Shown piece after piece: positions 1 to 7,923 of a stretch of 14,480 bases of DNA. Source of the DNA: Lachnospiraceae bacterium UBA3801. GTDB taxonomy: Bacteria > Bacillota > Clostridia > Lachnospirales > Lachnospiraceae. The DNA lies in the NCBI GenBank assembly GCA_002368685.1, contig DFEN01000140.1, positions 1-14,480 of the forward strand, in the 5' to 3' direction. Below the pieces are notes generated by a model. That model was not told where the DNA came from. It searched no databases and was given only the letters and a program-made list of their open reading frames with translations. The translations under genes were made by a program, and so were the position numbers. Numbering within the stretch: the first letter of the stretch is position 1; each line of letters starts with the position of its first letter.

Positions 1-397
<397 letters not shown>

Positions 398-417
398 TTA
401 TATTAGTCTATCTTTTA

Positions 418-981
418 TTAATCTAATTCATCAATTAGTTTTTCTATAAGTCTTTTCTTGCTGTACACATCATATCCCAGCATGAAAATGTATAACATCT
501 TGCTCAGTCTTTCGTCTTCTGACTCCGGAAGCTTCTTCTCTGTAATCTCCTTCGCCTTCACAACGCTTTGTTCTATATTGAAGTATTGAGCTTTTTCCAT
601 TTCGAACGTTTTGGTATATAGTTCGAACAGTTTTTCCTCTGTCATCGCTTCGCTCATCAATGGTTCCATCAATTTCTGAATATCACTGATGGACATTACA
701 TTTTTCATGTAATAGATATATATAAGAAATATCAAATGCTCCCTGGAATATCTCTTCTTAACCGGAGGAGGCATGATCTTGTTCTTCGTATAGTTGTTAA
801 TCATAGCCTTGGTCAGAGTTTTCTCATCTTCATTTCGAAGATTGTTCTTAAGCTCTTTCTCCATGAAGGTTGTGACCTGTTCCATGAACATTTCCTCATC
901 TGGAATATCATCCGGATGAGCAAAATCAAGTTTTAGTTTTTCGCGTATTTCACGCTTCATCTCCTGAAGGCTCTTCTCCAT
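418..981 (-). CDS. DUF1836 domain protein
   Basis: The protein is about 187 residues, soluble, charged and largely helical. The segment around TKAMINNYTKNKIMPPPVKK and the following YSREHLIFLIYIYYMK matches DUF1836 proteins of Firmicutes. That family has an N-terminal helix-turn-helix resembling MerR-type DNA-binding domains, but no established function. I chose the ATG at 979-981 because GGAG lies six bases upstream. An in-frame ATG at 991-993 would add four residues but has only a weak site in front. With either start the gene overlaps the end of the CorC-like gene (32 or 44 nt), which suggests translational coupling. A transcriptional-regulator role is inference from the family fold. Confidence 0.85.
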   Translation of the reverse strand: MEKSLQEMKREIREKLKLDFAHPDDIPDEEMFMEQVTTFMEKELKNNLRNEDEKTLTKAMINNYTKNKIMPPPVKKRYSREHLIFLIYIYYMKNVMSISDIQKLMEPLMSEAMTEEKLFELYTKTFEMEKAQYFNIEQSVVKAKEITEKKLPESEDERLSKMLYIFMLGYDVYSKKRLIEKLIDELD

Positions 982-2248
982 CTTTTTCTCCATATAGTTC
1001 CACGCGTTCTACTCTGTTCTTTTCAACCTTGCGACATGTAAGTTTGATATTTCCCGCCATAACCTCGTCCCCTTCTTCAGGAAGTCTGTCCAACAGTTCT
1101 ATCATAAGTCCACCAATCGAATCGTAGTTTTCAGACTCAAGGTTGCATCCTATTCTATCATTTATATCCGTCAGCTTAACTGAACCATCAATGTGATATA
1201 TTCCATTTCCAAGTTCCTTGATGAGCTCATCTTCGTCTTCATCATACTCGTCACGAATCTCGCCAACTATTTCTTCAACCAGATCTTCCATGGTTATGAG
1301 ACCTGCAGTTATTCCATATTCGTCCAGCACGATACACAGTGCTACCGAGGCGTCCTTCATATCTGCAAATATCTGAGCAGTACGCTGATATTCATAGACG
1401 TAGACCGGTTCTCTCATTATATCCTTAACAGAGAATTTCGAGCCGCCATTTTCCATTCCTGCATATAGCATATCTTTGACATTTACTATTCCAATTATAT
1501 GATCCTTAGATTCATCATAAACCGGATATCTGGAATAAGACTCTTCTCTGATAATATCAAAGATTTCTTCATAAGAAGAATTGATATCGATACATACCAT
1601 ATCAGCTCTGGGAATCATTATTTCCTTAGCGACAGCATCACCAAAATCAACCACATTATTTATCATTTCTTTCTCAGAGTTTTCTATAACACCTTCTTCG
1701 CTGCTGACGTCTACTATCTTCAGCAGCTCGCTCTCTGTCATCTGATCTGGATTCTTATCCGGATCAATTCTGAGCACAAAGAATATACCTCTGCATATTA
1801 TATTTAGAACCCATATCACTGGAGTAAGTATTATCATTAGAATGTAGATAGGTCCAGAAAAGAAAAGAGACATATTCAGATTATTTAGTGATGCAATGGT
1901 TTTCGGAGTTATTTCTCCGAATATTAGAACGAAAAATGTAAGTATACCTGTCGCCAGTCCAATAAACTTACTTCCGAAAAAATCTGTAACCAGGACTGTC
2001 ATAATAGCTGAAGCAGATATATTTACTATATTATTTCCAATCAGAATTGTAGAGAGAAGTTTAGATGAATCTTCTCTCATTCTTAAAACTCTGGCTGCCG
2101 CCCTGGCTCTTCTTCCGCCTTCATCGACTACAGTCTTAAGCTTATTTACGCTAACTGTAGTAAGCGCAGTTTCAGCCGACGAAAAGAATGCTGACAGCAC
2201 CAGCATTATCACCAATGTGACTATTAATATTATGGAACTCGGGTCCAC
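950..2248 (-). CDS. CNNM/CBS domain membrane protein, CorC/HlyC (hemolysin) family
   Basis: 432 residues. Residues about 1-195 are the DUF21/CNNM membrane domain with several hydrophobic helices and the conserved GEITPKTIA segment near 111-119. Two CBS domains follow at about 205-330, including IVLDEYGITAGLITMEDLVE. A C-terminal CorC_HlyC domain spans about 340-420, followed by a short acidic tail. Family members are called hemolysins for historical reasons. Characterised ones act in magnesium or cobalt homeostasis, including Mg2+ export, with CBS domains sensing nucleotide, so an ion-transport role in the cytoplasmic membrane is likely. The start is GTG at 2246-2248, with AGGAG about ten bases upstream, overlapping the stop of the yerC-like gene. 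Only seven bases separate the two genes. Confidence 0.93.
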   Translation of the reverse strand: MDPSSIILIVTLVIMLVLSAFFSSAETALTTVSVNKLKTVVDEGGRRARAAARVLRMREDSSKLLSTILIGNNIVNISASAIMTVLVTDFFGSKFIGLATGILTFFVLIFGEITPKTIASLNNLNMSLFFSGPIYILMIILTPVIWVLNIICRGIFFVLRIDPDKNPDQMTESELLKIVDVSSEEGVIENSEKEMINNVVDFGDAVAKEIMIPRADMVCIDINSSYEEIFDIIREESYSRYPVYDESKDHIIGIVNVKDMLYAGMENGGSKFSVKDIMREPVYVYEYQRTAQIFADMKDASVALCIVLDEYGITAGLITMEDLVEEIVGEIRDEYDEDEDELIKELGNGIYHIDGSVKLTDINDRIGCNLESENYDSIGGLMIELLDRLPEEGDEVMAGNIKLTCRKVEKNRVERVELYGEKDGEEPSGDEA

Positions 2249-2255
2249 CTATCTA

Positions 2256-2555
2256 TCACTCCTTGCCTTTTGTTATACCCATTCTCTCAAAAATGAAATC
2301 GCAGCTGCCATTTCCATTTCCAAGGAAACGATTGACCCTACTGATAGTGGCTGTAGATGCACCTGTCTTCTTAGCAATCTCAATATAAGTATTATTCTGA
2401 TACAGAAGCTTAGCCACTTCGAATCTTTCAGCTATTGACAATATCTCATTTGCAGTACAAATATCTTCGAAGAAGCTGTAGAACTCCTCTTTGTTTTCAA
2501 GAGTCATAATTGCTTCAAACAGATCATCTACGGCTTGCGTATTAATACTCTTCAA
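2256..2555 (-). CDS. yerC: YerC/YecD family TrpR-like DNA-binding protein
   Basis: 99 residues, the normal length for this family of TrpR-repressor homologues in Firmicutes. Residues about 35-80 contain the TrpR-type helix-turn-helix, including LSIAERFEVAKLL and the recognition region TGASTATISRVNRFL. It is a predicted DNA-binding regulator; its targets are not established, and no evidence of tryptophan sensing can be seen. The start is TTG at 2553-2555. It is supported by a G-rich site (AGGGGG) eight bases upstream, overlapping the stop of the amylase gene. No in-frame ATG nearer would keep the conserved N-terminus. It lies 12 nt downstream of the amylase gene and 7 nt upstream of the CorC-like gene, so it is probably expressed from the amylase promoter. 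Confidence 0.92.
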   Translation of the reverse strand: MKSINTQAVDDLFEAIMTLENKEEFYSFFEDICTANEILSIAERFEVAKLLYQNNTYIEIAKKTGASTATISRVNRFLGNGNGSCDFIFERMGITKGKE

Positions 2556-2567
2556 ATAACGATCCCC

Positions 2568-4028
2568 CTATCTAGAAGATGGCTCCTTTCGAACCCAAAC
2601 GGCTACGGCTCCTCTATTAACATAGAACTCACCACAACCTTCATCATCTATTTTAATGTTATATTTAGCATTTCCCATAACATCAGAGAAGTAAGTACCG
2701 GCAAAATGCTTTCCAACATACATTCTCTTAGTTCCACCTTCACCGTCTGATATAACTACAGCCAAACCAGAATCCTTGTGTTCTTCGTCGCCTTCTCTTG
2801 TCCAGCCTATGCAGTTAGGATGATCCAAATAATCGTGCTGTACACCATAAGCCTTAGTCTTACGAAGCTTCATCAGCTTATTCAGGAGCTGTTTCTTACC
2901 TTTGATCTTATCATGAGGTATTCCATTATAATCACCATAGAATACACAAGGATAGCCTTCCTGTCTAAGAAGGATAAGTGCATAAGCCATAGGCTTAAAC
3001 CAATCCTCTACAAAGGACTCTAGGCTCTGTCCAGGCTGTGTATCATGATTATCTACAAATGTAACTGCCTTGATAGGATTTTCCTGAACAAGCGTTCCAT
3101 TGAAGATAGTTCTCAAATCATAAGAACCACCTGCCTTAGAAGCATTATAAAGGTTGTAATGAAGTGGAACATCGAACAGAGATGCCTCTGACTTGATAGC
3201 ATTCATATAATCATTTAATACCTTTACATCGCCATTCCAATATTCTCCAACTGTAAACAGCTCCTTTCCAGTCTGCTGTCTAACAGTGTAGAGGAAATCT
3301 CTATAAAAGGATGCCGGTATATGCTTTACTGCATCAAGTCTCATGCCATCAATGCCTGTTATATCAACGTACCATACAGCCCACTTAACCAGCTCGTCGA
3401 AAACTTCTCTATTATCAAAGTCGATATCGGCGCCCATGAGATAATCGTAGTTTCCATTTTCCAGATCTACTTCATTATTCCATTCCTTACCGCTGAACTT
3501 GTAGATGGCCTTGGTCATACGCTCCTGATCCCAATCGATTCCATCAAAATGAGTCCAGTTCCAAGTAAAGTCAGAATACTTTCCTTTTCTACCAGGGAAG
3601 TTAAACTTAGTCCATGCACCAATAGTCTTACCTTCACTTACCATCTGATATCTATTGTTAGCATTGAATTCCTGAGCCGATACTTCTTCCATCTCATCAG
3701 CACCCATCTTATGATTGAGCACTATGTCGGCATACACATTTATGCCAGCTTTTTGAAGCGCCTGAATTGCATCCAGATACTCCTTCTTAGTACCGTACTT
3801 TGTTCTAACAGAACCCTTCTGATTAAATTCTCCAAGATCATATAGATCGTAAACGGAATATCCTACATCCTCTGCGCCATTTGCACCCTTATATGCAGGT
3901 GGGAGCCACACAGATGTAACACCCGCCTTGCTCAGCTTGGCAGCGTCCTTTGCAACAGCAGTCCACAGAGCTGGTTCGCTCTTCATATACCATTCAAAGT
4001 ATTGCATCATTATTCCATTATCCATCAT
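2568..4028 (-). CDS. Cytoplasmic alpha-amylase, glycoside hydrolase family 13
   Basis: 486 residues, starting at ATG 4026-4028 with GGAGG five bases upstream. The four GH13 regions are visible: DIVLNH (101-106), GMRLDAVKH (228-236, nucleophile Asp232), GEYW (261-264, acid/base Glu262) and FVDNHD (324-329). The QYFEWY opening and overall layout match the liquefying, bacterial/cytoplasmic alpha-amylase group (GH13_5 type), which hydrolyses internal alpha-1,4 bonds of starch or glycogen. There is no signal peptide, so the enzyme should act inside the cell on glycogen or imported maltodextrins. It has its own strong promoter and leads a tightly packed set of genes with unrelated functions. Catalytic residues all look intact. 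Confidence 0.95.
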   Translation of the reverse strand: MMDNGIMMQYFEWYMKSEPALWTAVAKDAAKLSKAGVTSVWLPPAYKGANGAEDVGYSVYDLYDLGEFNQKGSVRTKYGTKKEYLDAIQALQKAGINVYADIVLNHKMGADEMEEVSAQEFNANNRYQMVSEGKTIGAWTKFNFPGRKGKYSDFTWNWTHFDGIDWDQERMTKAIYKFSGKEWNNEVDLENGNYDYLMGADIDFDNREVFDELVKWAVWYVDITGIDGMRLDAVKHIPASFYRDFLYTVRQQTGKELFTVGEYWNGDVKVLNDYMNAIKSEASLFDVPLHYNLYNASKAGGSYDLRTIFNGTLVQENPIKAVTFVDNHDTQPGQSLESFVEDWFKPMAYALILLRQEGYPCVFYGDYNGIPHDKIKGKKQLLNKLMKLRKTKAYGVQHDYLDHPNCIGWTREGDEEHKDSGLAVVISDGEGGTKRMYVGKHFAGTYFSDVMGNAKYNIKIDDEGCGEFYVNRGAVAVWVRKEPSSR

Positions 4029-4068
4029 ACTCGCCTCCGACTATGTGTTATTTCAAGTAACGATTGCT

Positions 4069-4097
4069 ATTATAACAAATGCCCCTCTTTTCTTCAA
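4069..4097 (-). promoter_or_regulatory. Vegetative sigma factor promoter for the amylase gene
   Basis: On the minus strand, TTGAAG (4092-4097) is separated by exactly 17 bases from TATAAT (4069-4074). TG one base before the -10 hexamer makes it an extended -10 element. Transcription should start near 4062, giving a leader of about 33 nt to the amylase ATG. I see no operator-like palindrome (for example a catabolite-repression site) overlapping it, though that was judged by eye. Confidence 0.75.
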
Positions 4098-4117
4098 CCG
4101 ATTAAAGTGGTAAAGCA

Positions 4118-4963
4118 TTATACATAACCATAGAGTCCTCTCACCGAAACCTCACCACTGGTCACACGGATTACATTTCCATCCTTACTCTCCACAAGAA
4201 GAGCACCACTATCATCTATACCTCTCGAAATATAAGTCTCATCCTTATATTTATCCTCTTCTGCCTTCAAAATTATTTCCTTATTCATACTTATCAGCAG
4301 ACTGTTATAATCATCTTTTATAAATCCCAGCGACTTCTTCACCTCAAGAGTTTGAACAAATTGTCTAAGGCAAAGCGCTATGTCGAAGAACAGTTCCTCT
4401 CTATTCCATACTACACCGGATTCATTGTAAAGGGATGTGGCATGATTATAGTTTTCTCCTACGAAGCTCTTATCATTTACATTTATGCCTATTCCGCATA
4501 TTACGTAATTTATACCCGTTGCAGCATCATTTACGAGTTCGGTTAAAATGCCACATATTTTCTTACCGTTTACCACTATATCATTAGGCCATTTGATTTT
4601 AGGTTCGATATTAAGTATCGAATTGGTAACCGCCAGATGATTAATCGCTTTTACCACTCCCAGTGCAGCTAAAAGCGTTATTTCTGACAACACATCCGAA
4701 GAAACATTTGGAGTCATCAGGCACGACATCCATATTCCTGTCCCCGCAGGGGATTCCCAGCTCTTACCCATCCTGCCGCGTCCTTTTGTCTGTTTCTCGC
4801 AGACAAAGATTTCTCTGACACTTTCAGTATTACCTCGATTAATAAGGTCCTTCACATATTCTTTCGCTTTGTTATTTGTCGAATCTAATACTTCATACTG
4901 ATTAAGCTTAATAGCCGTTCTGTTTTCCCACGCTATCACTCTTTCAGGATTATTTATCATCAT
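4118..4963 (-). CDS. birA: Biotin--[acetyl-CoA-carboxylase] ligase, single-domain type
   Basis: 281 residues. The biotin-protein ligase catalytic core is clear: LDSTN at 26-30, the biotinyl-AMP loop GRGRMG at 61-66, KWPND at 124-128, GKKICGIL at about 133-140 and CGIGINVN further on, then a small C-terminal beta domain. The enzyme makes biotinyl-AMP and transfers biotin to a lysine of biotin carboxyl carrier proteins. There is no N-terminal winged-helix domain, so unlike E. coli BirA it should not repress biotin genes directly. I chose ATG 4961-4963 because a GGTGAG site lies seven bases upstream; an adjacent ATG at 4958-4960 and in-frame GTGs at 4973-4978 are alternatives. The start overlaps the end of the upstream membrane-protein gene by 14 nt. 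Confidence 0.94.
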   Translation of the reverse strand: MMINNPERVIAWENRTAIKLNQYEVLDSTNNKAKEYVKDLINRGNTESVREIFVCEKQTKGRGRMGKSWESPAGTGIWMSCLMTPNVSSDVLSEITLLAALGVVKAINHLAVTNSILNIEPKIKWPNDIVVNGKKICGILTELVNDAATGINYVICGIGINVNDKSFVGENYNHATSLYNESGVVWNREELFFDIALCLRQFVQTLEVKKSLGFIKDDYNSLLISMNKEIILKAEEDKYKDETYISRGIDDSGALLVESKDGNVIRVTSGEVSVRGLYGYV

Positions 4964-5426
4964 CTGACATCTCACCACCTAGTTTTGCAGCCATAACTCT
5001 GTCATTTACATAGCTGTATATTTTATCTGCAACCTCCTTCTTGTAGGAAAAAGGAAGTATGTAATTCTTATTCTTTACATATATGTGTAAGAGGCTATAG
5101 ATATTCTCGTTATCGGGAATTACTTGAGAGATATCATTTACCTCGTCATAGGTATAGTGCCTGTCGCCCCATTTTGTGTGGACGATGAAGTCGTCCTCAC
5201 GAAACTCAAAATCTATGTCATAGGCACCTGCTCTAAAGGAATTGGCAAATAGATAGGCACCGTATAGAAGAAATGCAAATGCTATAAATGTGCCGATCTT
5301 GTAGGCGCGTCCATAACCCATAATAAACATGACAACCTGAGATAGACATACGAGCATAATAGCGAAACCGACAAACCTGTATGTATATCTGGTTCTTTTC
5401 TTTTTTCTCACATGATAATTAATCAT
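4950..5426 (-). CDS. Small two-helix membrane protein, unknown function
   Basis: 158 residues. A very basic N-terminus (HVRKKKRTR) is followed by two hydrophobic segments at about 17-37 and 43-62. A soluble C-terminal part of about 90 residues follows, rich in beta strand-like stretches such as DIDFEFREDDFIVHTKWG and SLLHIYVKNKNYILPF. The layout, two helices followed by a small beta-rich domain, resembles bacterial PH-like or YcxB-like membrane proteins, but I do not recognise the family and assign no function. The positive-inside rule puts both ends in the cytoplasm. The start is ATG 5424-5426, with AGGA about nine bases upstream. Its end overlaps birA by 14 nt, so the two are probably co-translated. 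Its upstream region is the hairpin cluster, and no clear promoter was found. Confidence 0.75.
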   Translation of the reverse strand: MINYHVRKKKRTRYTYRFVGFAIMLVCLSQVVMFIMGYGRAYKIGTFIAFAFLLYGAYLFANSFRAGAYDIDFEFREDDFIVHTKWGDRHYTYDEVNDISQVIPDNENIYSLLHIYVKNKNYILPFSYKKEVADKIYSYVNDRVMAAKLGGEMSDDDK

Positions 5427-5451
5427 AATATTCTATCCTTTAAAATAAAAC

Positions 5452-5650
5452 GCGTATCCTCACTCCGTTCGGAGCATCGATTTGCTTTGAAAATTTCGGA
5501 GCATCGATTTGCTTCGCAAATCGATACCTATTTTGTACCATATCTGTTTCACAGATATGCAAAACTTTCTTTCGAAAGTTTTGGCTTCACTTTGTGAAGC
5601 GTATCCTCACTTCGTTCGGAGCATCGATTTGCTTTGCAAATCGATACCTA
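5452..5650. repeat. Cluster of short hairpins with two long direct repeats
   Basis: The 320-nt gap between the divergent starts is mostly palindromic DNA. The stretch 5452-5489 recurs at 5599-5636 with one mismatch in 38, and 5495-5530 recurs at 5615-5650 with one mismatch in 36. Perfect hairpins with 3-4 nt pyrimidine loops lie at 5503-5525 (arms ATCGATTTGC/GCAAATCGAT), 5539-5559 (CATATCTGT/ACAGATATG), 5560-5583 (CAAAACTTTC/GAAAGTTTTG), 5584-5600 (GCTTCAC/GTGAAGC) and 5623-5645 (as the first). A degenerate CTCCG/CGGAG element precedes each long unit. The first long copy lacks its right hairpin arm. It has no coding potential of its own. It is probably a dispersed, hairpin-forming intergenic repeat; I cannot name a family. 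Confidence 0.85.
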
Positions 5651-5672
5651 ATTTTATCATATATTTTACTAC

Positions 5673-5701
5673 TTGCATAAGATTTTTGTGTTTAGTACAA
5701 T
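5673..5701 (+). promoter_or_regulatory. Promoter for the HAD phosphatase gene
   Basis: TTGCAT (5673-5678) is separated by exactly 17 bases from TACAAT (5696-5701). Transcription should start near 5708, just after the hairpin cluster, and the leader would begin with a small hairpin GCTTC-GTT-GAAGC at 5710-5722. Confidence 0.6.
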
Positions 5702-5746
5702 AATGGATGGCTTCGTTGAAGCTACTAAATAGTAAGGATGAATAAT

Positions 5747-6544
5747 ATGATCAAACTTATTGCAAGCGACATCGACGGTACTCTCGTTCCAGATGGAACC
5801 GCCGAGATTGATCCAAGGATGTTCGATGTCATTAAAAAACTGAAGGAACGCGGTATCATATATGTCGGGGCAAGTGGTAGACAGTTCGCTAGTATGGCCA
5901 GACTATTCGCTCCTGTTTGCGAGGACATTTACTATATTACGGAAGGCGGAACAGTCGTTAGAGATACTAAGCGGGTTTATGCCAAGAGCGTCATTAATCG
6001 CAAGGATCTCTTCGAGATGGTAGCTGATATAAAGAAGCTGAAGGATTGCGATATAATGCTCAGTGGACTTGATACAGCCTACTGCGAAGACAAAAGTGAA
6101 ATGTTCTACTGGATGCGTGATTCGTATCGTTTCAACATAGAAGTTGTTGGTGATTTTGAATCACACATAAAAGAGGATATAGTTAAGCTGTCCATCTATC
6201 ATAAGGATAACGCAGAAGCTATCGTAAATGAATGGTTCACCGATAAGTGGAAGGACAAGTTCAAGATAGCTAGTGCAGGTATAATGTGGATGGATGTCGT
6301 TAATCCAGACGCAGACAAGGGAAGCTCCCTACAAGCACTCCAGAAGATACTTGGAATAACTAAGGAAGAAACAATGGCATTTGGAGATAATTTGAATGAC
6401 CTCGGACTCCTGGCAGCTGCCGAAGAAAGCTACGCTATCGGAAGCGCCCGCGATGAGATTAAGGCTGTAGCTAAGCATATCGCCCCACCCCTCAAGGAAT
6501 ATGGTGAAACTGAAGTTTTGCTTCAACTGCTTGAAACCTTATAA
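5747..6544 (+). CDS. Cof-type HAD-superfamily phosphatase
   Basis: 265 residues. All four HAD motifs are present: DIDGT (nucleophile Asp8, Asp10), GASGR (Ser43), Lys191 in DADKGSS, and GDNLND (213-218, metal-binding Asp214 and Asp218). The roughly 100-residue cap between motifs II and III is of the C2 type used by Cof/YbiV/YidA sugar-phosphate and nucleotide phosphatases. Substrate cannot be told from sequence. I chose ATG 5747-5749 because AAGGA lies eight bases upstream. The in-frame ATG at 5738-5740 overlaps that site and would only add three residues. The gene stands alone between the hairpin cluster and icd. Confidence 0.93.
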   Translation: MIKLIASDIDGTLVPDGTAEIDPRMFDVIKKLKERGIIYVGASGRQFASMARLFAPVCEDIYYITEGGTVVRDTKRVYAKSVINRKDLFEMVADIKKLKDCDIMLSGLDTAYCEDKSEMFYWMRDSYRFNIEVVGDFESHIKEDIVKLSIYHKDNAEAIVNEWFTDKWKDKFKIASAGIMWMDVVNPDADKGSSLQALQKILGITKEETMAFGDNLNDLGLLAAAEESYAIGSARDEIKAVAKHIAPPLKEYGETEVLLQLLETL

Positions 6545-6576
6545 AACCGCGATAATTATTTAATCATTTAATTAGC

Positions 6577-6582
6577 TATAAT
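6577..6582 (+). promoter_or_regulatory. Possible -10 element for icd
   Basis: TATAAT in an AT-rich stretch about 60 nt upstream of the icd start. No convincing -35 hexamer lies 16-18 bases upstream, so the call is tentative. If used, transcription would start near 6589, placing the hairpin at 6597-6622 almost at the 5' end of the message. Confidence 0.35.
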
Positions 6583-6596
6583 TAAAAAACAATGTC

Positions 6597-6622
6597 ATTC
6601 TGAGGGATTTATCCCGAAGAAT
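6597..6622 (+). repeat. Hairpin in the icd leader, like a dispersed CATTCTGAG...GAAGAATCT repeat
   Basis: The arms ATTCT (6597-6601) and AGAAT (6618-6622) enclose GGGAT (6604-6608) and ATCCC (6611-6615), with a two-base TT centre. The two helices are joined by GA opposite GA (6602-6603, 6616-6617), which can form tandem sheared G-A pairs. The outer sequence (GTCATTCTGAG ... GAAGAATCT) matches, from memory, a short repeat seen in many unrelated bacterial genomes. It ends 9 nt before the icd ribosome binding site and is not followed by a U tract, so it is unlikely to be a terminator. Confidence 0.7.
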
Positions 6623-6643
6623 CTTTAAAAATGGAGGAATATT

Positions 6644-7849
6644 ATGGACAAGATCAAAATGACTACCCCACTGGTCGAAATGGACGGAGACGAGATGACT
6701 CGTATTCTGTGGCAGCTCATCAAGGACGAACTTCTAAATCCATTTATCGAGCTTAACACAGAATACTATGATTTAGGACTCGAACACAGAAACGAGACTG
6801 ACGACCAGGTTACAAAGGACTCAGCATATGCAACTGAAAAGTATAAAGTTGCTGTTAAGTGCGCAACTATCACACCTAACGCCGCAAGAGTTGAAGAATA
6901 TAATCTGAAGGAGATGTGGAAGAGCCCTAACGGTACAATTAGAGCAATCCTCGATGGAACTGTTTTCAGAGCGCCTATTCAGGTAAAAGGAATCACTCCT
7001 TGCGTAAGAAACTGGGAGCAGCCAATCACTATCGCAAGACATGCTTATGGTGATGTATATAAAGCAAGCGAAATGAAGATTCCAGGAGCAGGAAAGGTTG
7101 AGCTTGTTTATACAGCCGCTGATGGAACACAGGAATCAGTTCTCGTTCATGAGTTTGACGGTCCTGGAGTTGTTCAGGGAATGCATAACCTTAACCCATC
7201 AATCGAAAGCTTCGCAAGAAGCTGTTTCACATACGCTCTTGATACAAAGCAGAGCCTATGGTTTGCAACAAAGGATACTATTTCAAAGAAATACGATCAC
7301 ACATTCAAGGATATTTTCCAGGAAATCTTTGATGCAGAATATAAAGAGAAGTTTGATGCAGCCGGTATCGAATACTTCTACACACTTATTGATGATGCTG
7401 TAGCCCGTGTAATGAAGTCAAAGGGTGGTTTCATCTGGGCTTGCAAGAACTACGACGGAGATGTAATGAGCGACATGCTCTCTTCTGCATTTGGATCACT
7501 TGCAATGATGACATCTGTTCTCGTTTCTCCAAAGGGAGTATATGAATACGAGGCGGCTCACGGAACAGTTCAGCGACATTACTACAAGCACCTCAAGGGA
7601 GAAGAAACATCAACAAACCCTGTTGCTACTATCTTCGCCTGGACAGGCGCACTCAGAAAGCGCGGCGAGCTTGACGGCAATTCAGAGCTGATGGCATTTG
7701 CAGATAAGCTTGAGAAAGCAACTATTGCCACTATCGAGAACGGAACAATGACAAAGGATCTGGCACTTATAACTGAGCTCGAGAATGTCACTACACTTAA
7801 TACTCAGGACTTCATCAAGGCTATCCGCACAACCCTCGAAGCAATGTAA
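6644..7849 (+). CDS. icd: NADP-dependent isocitrate dehydrogenase, eukaryotic type
   Basis: 401 residues, starting at ATG 6644 with GGAGG six bases upstream. The sequence follows the eukaryotic-like (subfamily II) NADP enzyme, not the E. coli type: opening [16 protein letters not shown], substrate loop SPNGTIR (94-100), Lys210 in WFATKDT, metal ligands in NYDGDVMSD (Asp273, Asp277), and [10 protein letters not shown] near 304-313. Arg311-His312 in that last motif are the residues used by this family to bind the 2'-phosphate of NADP. The enzyme oxidises isocitrate to 2-oxoglutarate and CO2 in the cytoplasm, supplying carbon for glutamate and some NADPH. It is convergent with citrate synthase, sharing a terminator. 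Confidence 0.97.
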   Translation: MDKIKMTTPLVEMDGDEMTRILWQLIKDELLNPFIELNTEYYDLGLEHRNETDDQVTKDSAYATEKYKVAVKCATITPNAARVEEYNLKEMWKSPNGTIRAILDGTVFRAPIQVKGITPCVRNWEQPITIARHAYGDVYKASEMKIPGAGKVELVYTAADGTQESVLVHEFDGPGVVQGMHNLNPSIESFARSCFTYALDTKQSLWFATKDTISKKYDHTFKDIFQEIFDAEYKEKFDAAGIEYFYTLIDDAVARVMKSKGGFIWACKNYDGDVMSDMLSSAFGSLAMMTSVLVSPKGVYEYEAAHGTVQRHYYKHLKGEETSTNPVATIFAWTGALRKRGELDGNSELMAFADKLEKATIATIENGTMTKDLALITELENVTTLNTQDFIKAIRTTLEAM

Positions 7850-7856
7850 ACTATGC

Positions 7857-7908
7857 AAAAAGGGACGGTTCTCTTTTGCCTATATGCAAAAGAGAACCGT
7901 CCCTTTTT
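7857..7908. terminator. Bidirectional terminator, perfect 23-bp stem
   Basis: Two perfectly complementary 23-nt arms (7857-7879 and 7886-7908) enclose a 6-nt loop. The stem starts and ends in five A/T pairs, giving a U tract on either strand (7904-7910 for icd). It begins 7 nt after the icd stop and ends 15 nt from the citrate synthase stop, so it fits termination of both convergent genes. The core GGGACGGTTCTC resembles, from memory, short palindromic repeats scattered in some Clostridia. Confidence 0.88.
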
Positions 7909-7923
7909 TTCATTTTTGTGGTC

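Noticed and set aside
1896..2438. 180-codon open frame on the plus strand
   Set aside because: Lies opposite the well-supported CorC-like and yerC genes and shows no recognisable domain; it is a shadow frame.
3321..3845. 174-codon open frame on the plus strand
   Set aside because: Antisense to the amylase gene across catalytic motifs, with no ribosome site or domain.
5452..5650. Hairpin cluster as a CRISPR array or attachment site
   Set aside because: Repeat copies differ in extent, there are no regular spacers, and no cas gene or integrase lies near.
6597..6622. Terminator for the HAD phosphatase gene
   Set aside because: No U tract follows, and it lies just before the icd ribosome site; a leader element is a better fit.
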